Assembly (NCBI GenBank): GCA_905372355.1
Contig: CAJPOT010000029.1
Span: forward strand, 1-7,323
Direction: 5' to 3'
DNA: 7,323 nt
Source: an uncultured Selenomonas sp.
Lineage (GTDB): Bacteria; Bacillota; Negativicutes; Selenomonadales; Selenomonadaceae
Shown here piece by piece: positions 7,076-7,323 of the stretch; position 1 is the first letter of the stretch; each line of letters begins with the position of its first letter. The notes below the pieces were generated by a model. That model saw only the letters and a program-made list of their open reading frames with translations. It had not been told where the DNA came from and did not search any database. The position numbers were made by a program, and so were the translations under genes.

Positions 7076-7081
7076 CCTCCT
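7076..7081 (-). promoter_or_regulatory. Consensus ribosome binding site of terY
   Basis: AGGAGG at 7 nt from ATG 7068 is a perfect match to the anti-Shine-Dalgarno core, and it fixes the terY start over the upstream in-frame ATG at 7143. No convincing -35/-10 pair is seen in the 43-bp gap 7069-7111, so the terY promoter may lie inside or before the upstream gene. Confidence 0.8.
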
Positions 7082-7111
7082 AAAGAATCATTTGTTACTC
7101 CAAACATTCGC

Positions 7112-7323
7112 TTACCCTCGGACAAGCGCCGCATACTTTGCACGCTCTGCCGCTGGAATCTGCAACGCCTCCATCGCCTTTTCCACGGAGAGATTCATGC
7201 TCTTCATCAGATTACGAATGGAGGAGGCAAGGGCTTGCTGCATTCCCTGCTGCATTCCCTGCTGCATCCCCTGCTGCATCCCCTGTTGCATTCCCTGCTG
7301 CATTCCACGCTCCATGCCATCCT
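7112..7323 (-). CDS. Rpn/PD-(D/E)XK transposase-like nuclease, C-terminal end only
   Basis: The frame enters from the right edge (…DGMERGMQQG…) and stops with TAA at 7112-7114, leaving the last 70 codons. The ATG at 7315 is unlikely to be the true start, since the frame is open upstream to the edge and no ribosome site precedes it. The visible part has one MERG unit, five MQQG units and MQQA. It then has SSIRNLMKSMNLSVEKAMEAL and a short tail, IPAAERAKYAALVRG. This arrangement, Gln/Gly/Met repeats followed by a 'LM…L…A…L.IP…R.KY..L' end, is what I recall from Rpn (recombination-promoting nuclease, PDDEXK transposase) proteins, which are common in many copies in gut and oral Firmicutes. The nuclease domain itself would lie outside the window, so its integrity cannot be judged. 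No terminator separates it from terY 43 bp downstream. Confidence 0.7.
   Translation of the reverse strand, partial: DGMERGMQQGMQQGMQQGMQQGMQQGMQQALASSIRNLMKSMNLSVEKAMEALQIPAAERAKYAALVRG
7232..7315 (-). repeat. Seven tandem 12-bp units in the Rpn-like gene
   Basis: Read on the minus strand, ATGCAGCAGGGA-like units follow one another in phase: one diverged unit (ATGGAGCGTGGA), five coding Met-Gln-Gln-Gly and a last one coding Met-Gln-Gln-Ala. Differences are mostly silent third-position changes (CAA/CAG, GGA/GGG). Being a multiple of three, gain or loss of units would change protein length without a frameshift. The coded segment probably forms a flexible or coiled stretch before the C-terminal helices. 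Confidence 0.9.

Noticed and set aside
4837..7083. 748-residue open frame on the plus strand
   Set aside because: It lies antisense to the phosphatase and TerY genes, is rich in Arg, His and Leu, and shows no domain. It is an artefact of GC-rich codon use on the other strand.
7069..7111. Promoter for terY in the short gap
   Set aside because: I found no -35/-10 pair with acceptable spacing; the AT-rich stretch near 7082-7100 does not match either box well.
7232..7315. Possible CRISPR array from the regular repeats
   Set aside because: Units are 12 bp, contiguous, without spacers, and in phase with a protein-coding frame.

Overview
The window looks like a chromosomal piece of a GC-rich, low-GC-lineage (Firmicute-type) bacterium. 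My best guess is a Negativicutes member of the Selenomonas/Centipeda/Mitsuokella kind. The basis is the strong AGGAGG-type ribosome sites, the sigma-A-like promoter, the style of the Rpn-type protein with Met-Gln-Gln-Gly repeats, and the bacterial PMCA-type calcium ATPase. The taxonomic call rests on recalled family resemblance and was not searched. Every gene I accept is on the minus strand. The long plus-strand open frames are antisense shadows of GC-rich genes.

In transcription order (right to left): (1) the 3' end of an Rpn/PD-(D/E)XK-type transposase-like nuclease gene, with a run of 12-bp repeats, at the right edge (7112-7323); (2) a TerY-like von Willebrand A protein (6421-7068); (3) a PP2C-type phosphatase with a long acidic Ala/Glu/Pro-rich N-terminal arm (4858-6378); (4) an atypical Ser/Thr-kinase-like protein with a zinc-ribbon-like motif and an extra C-terminal region (3405-4865), whose start codon overlaps the phosphatase stop; (5) a PMCA-type calcium P-type ATPase (686-3322) with its own good promoter just after the kinase gene; (6) a TerD-family calcium-binding protein (1-623), cut by the left edge inside a Pro/Ala-rich tail. 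A hairpin lies between the ATPase and terD.

Genes 2-4 match the vWA + PP2C + kinase set known from comparative genomics of tellurium-resistance (Ter) systems as the TerY-P triad. A reversible phosphorylation switch, with the MIDAS-type vWA protein as scaffold or metal sensor, is the expected function, but the target is unknown. Here the triad is followed by a calcium exporter and a TerD protein, a family that binds calcium. The inferred theme is a calcium/metal-linked stress response at the membrane. The main departures from textbook families are a kinase without the usual beta-3 lysine, an ATPase with NGEA where TGES is expected, and a TerD protein with a long low-complexity tail. No tRNA, rRNA, CRISPR array, insertion sequence or origin was seen. 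All intergenic gaps are under 100 bp.
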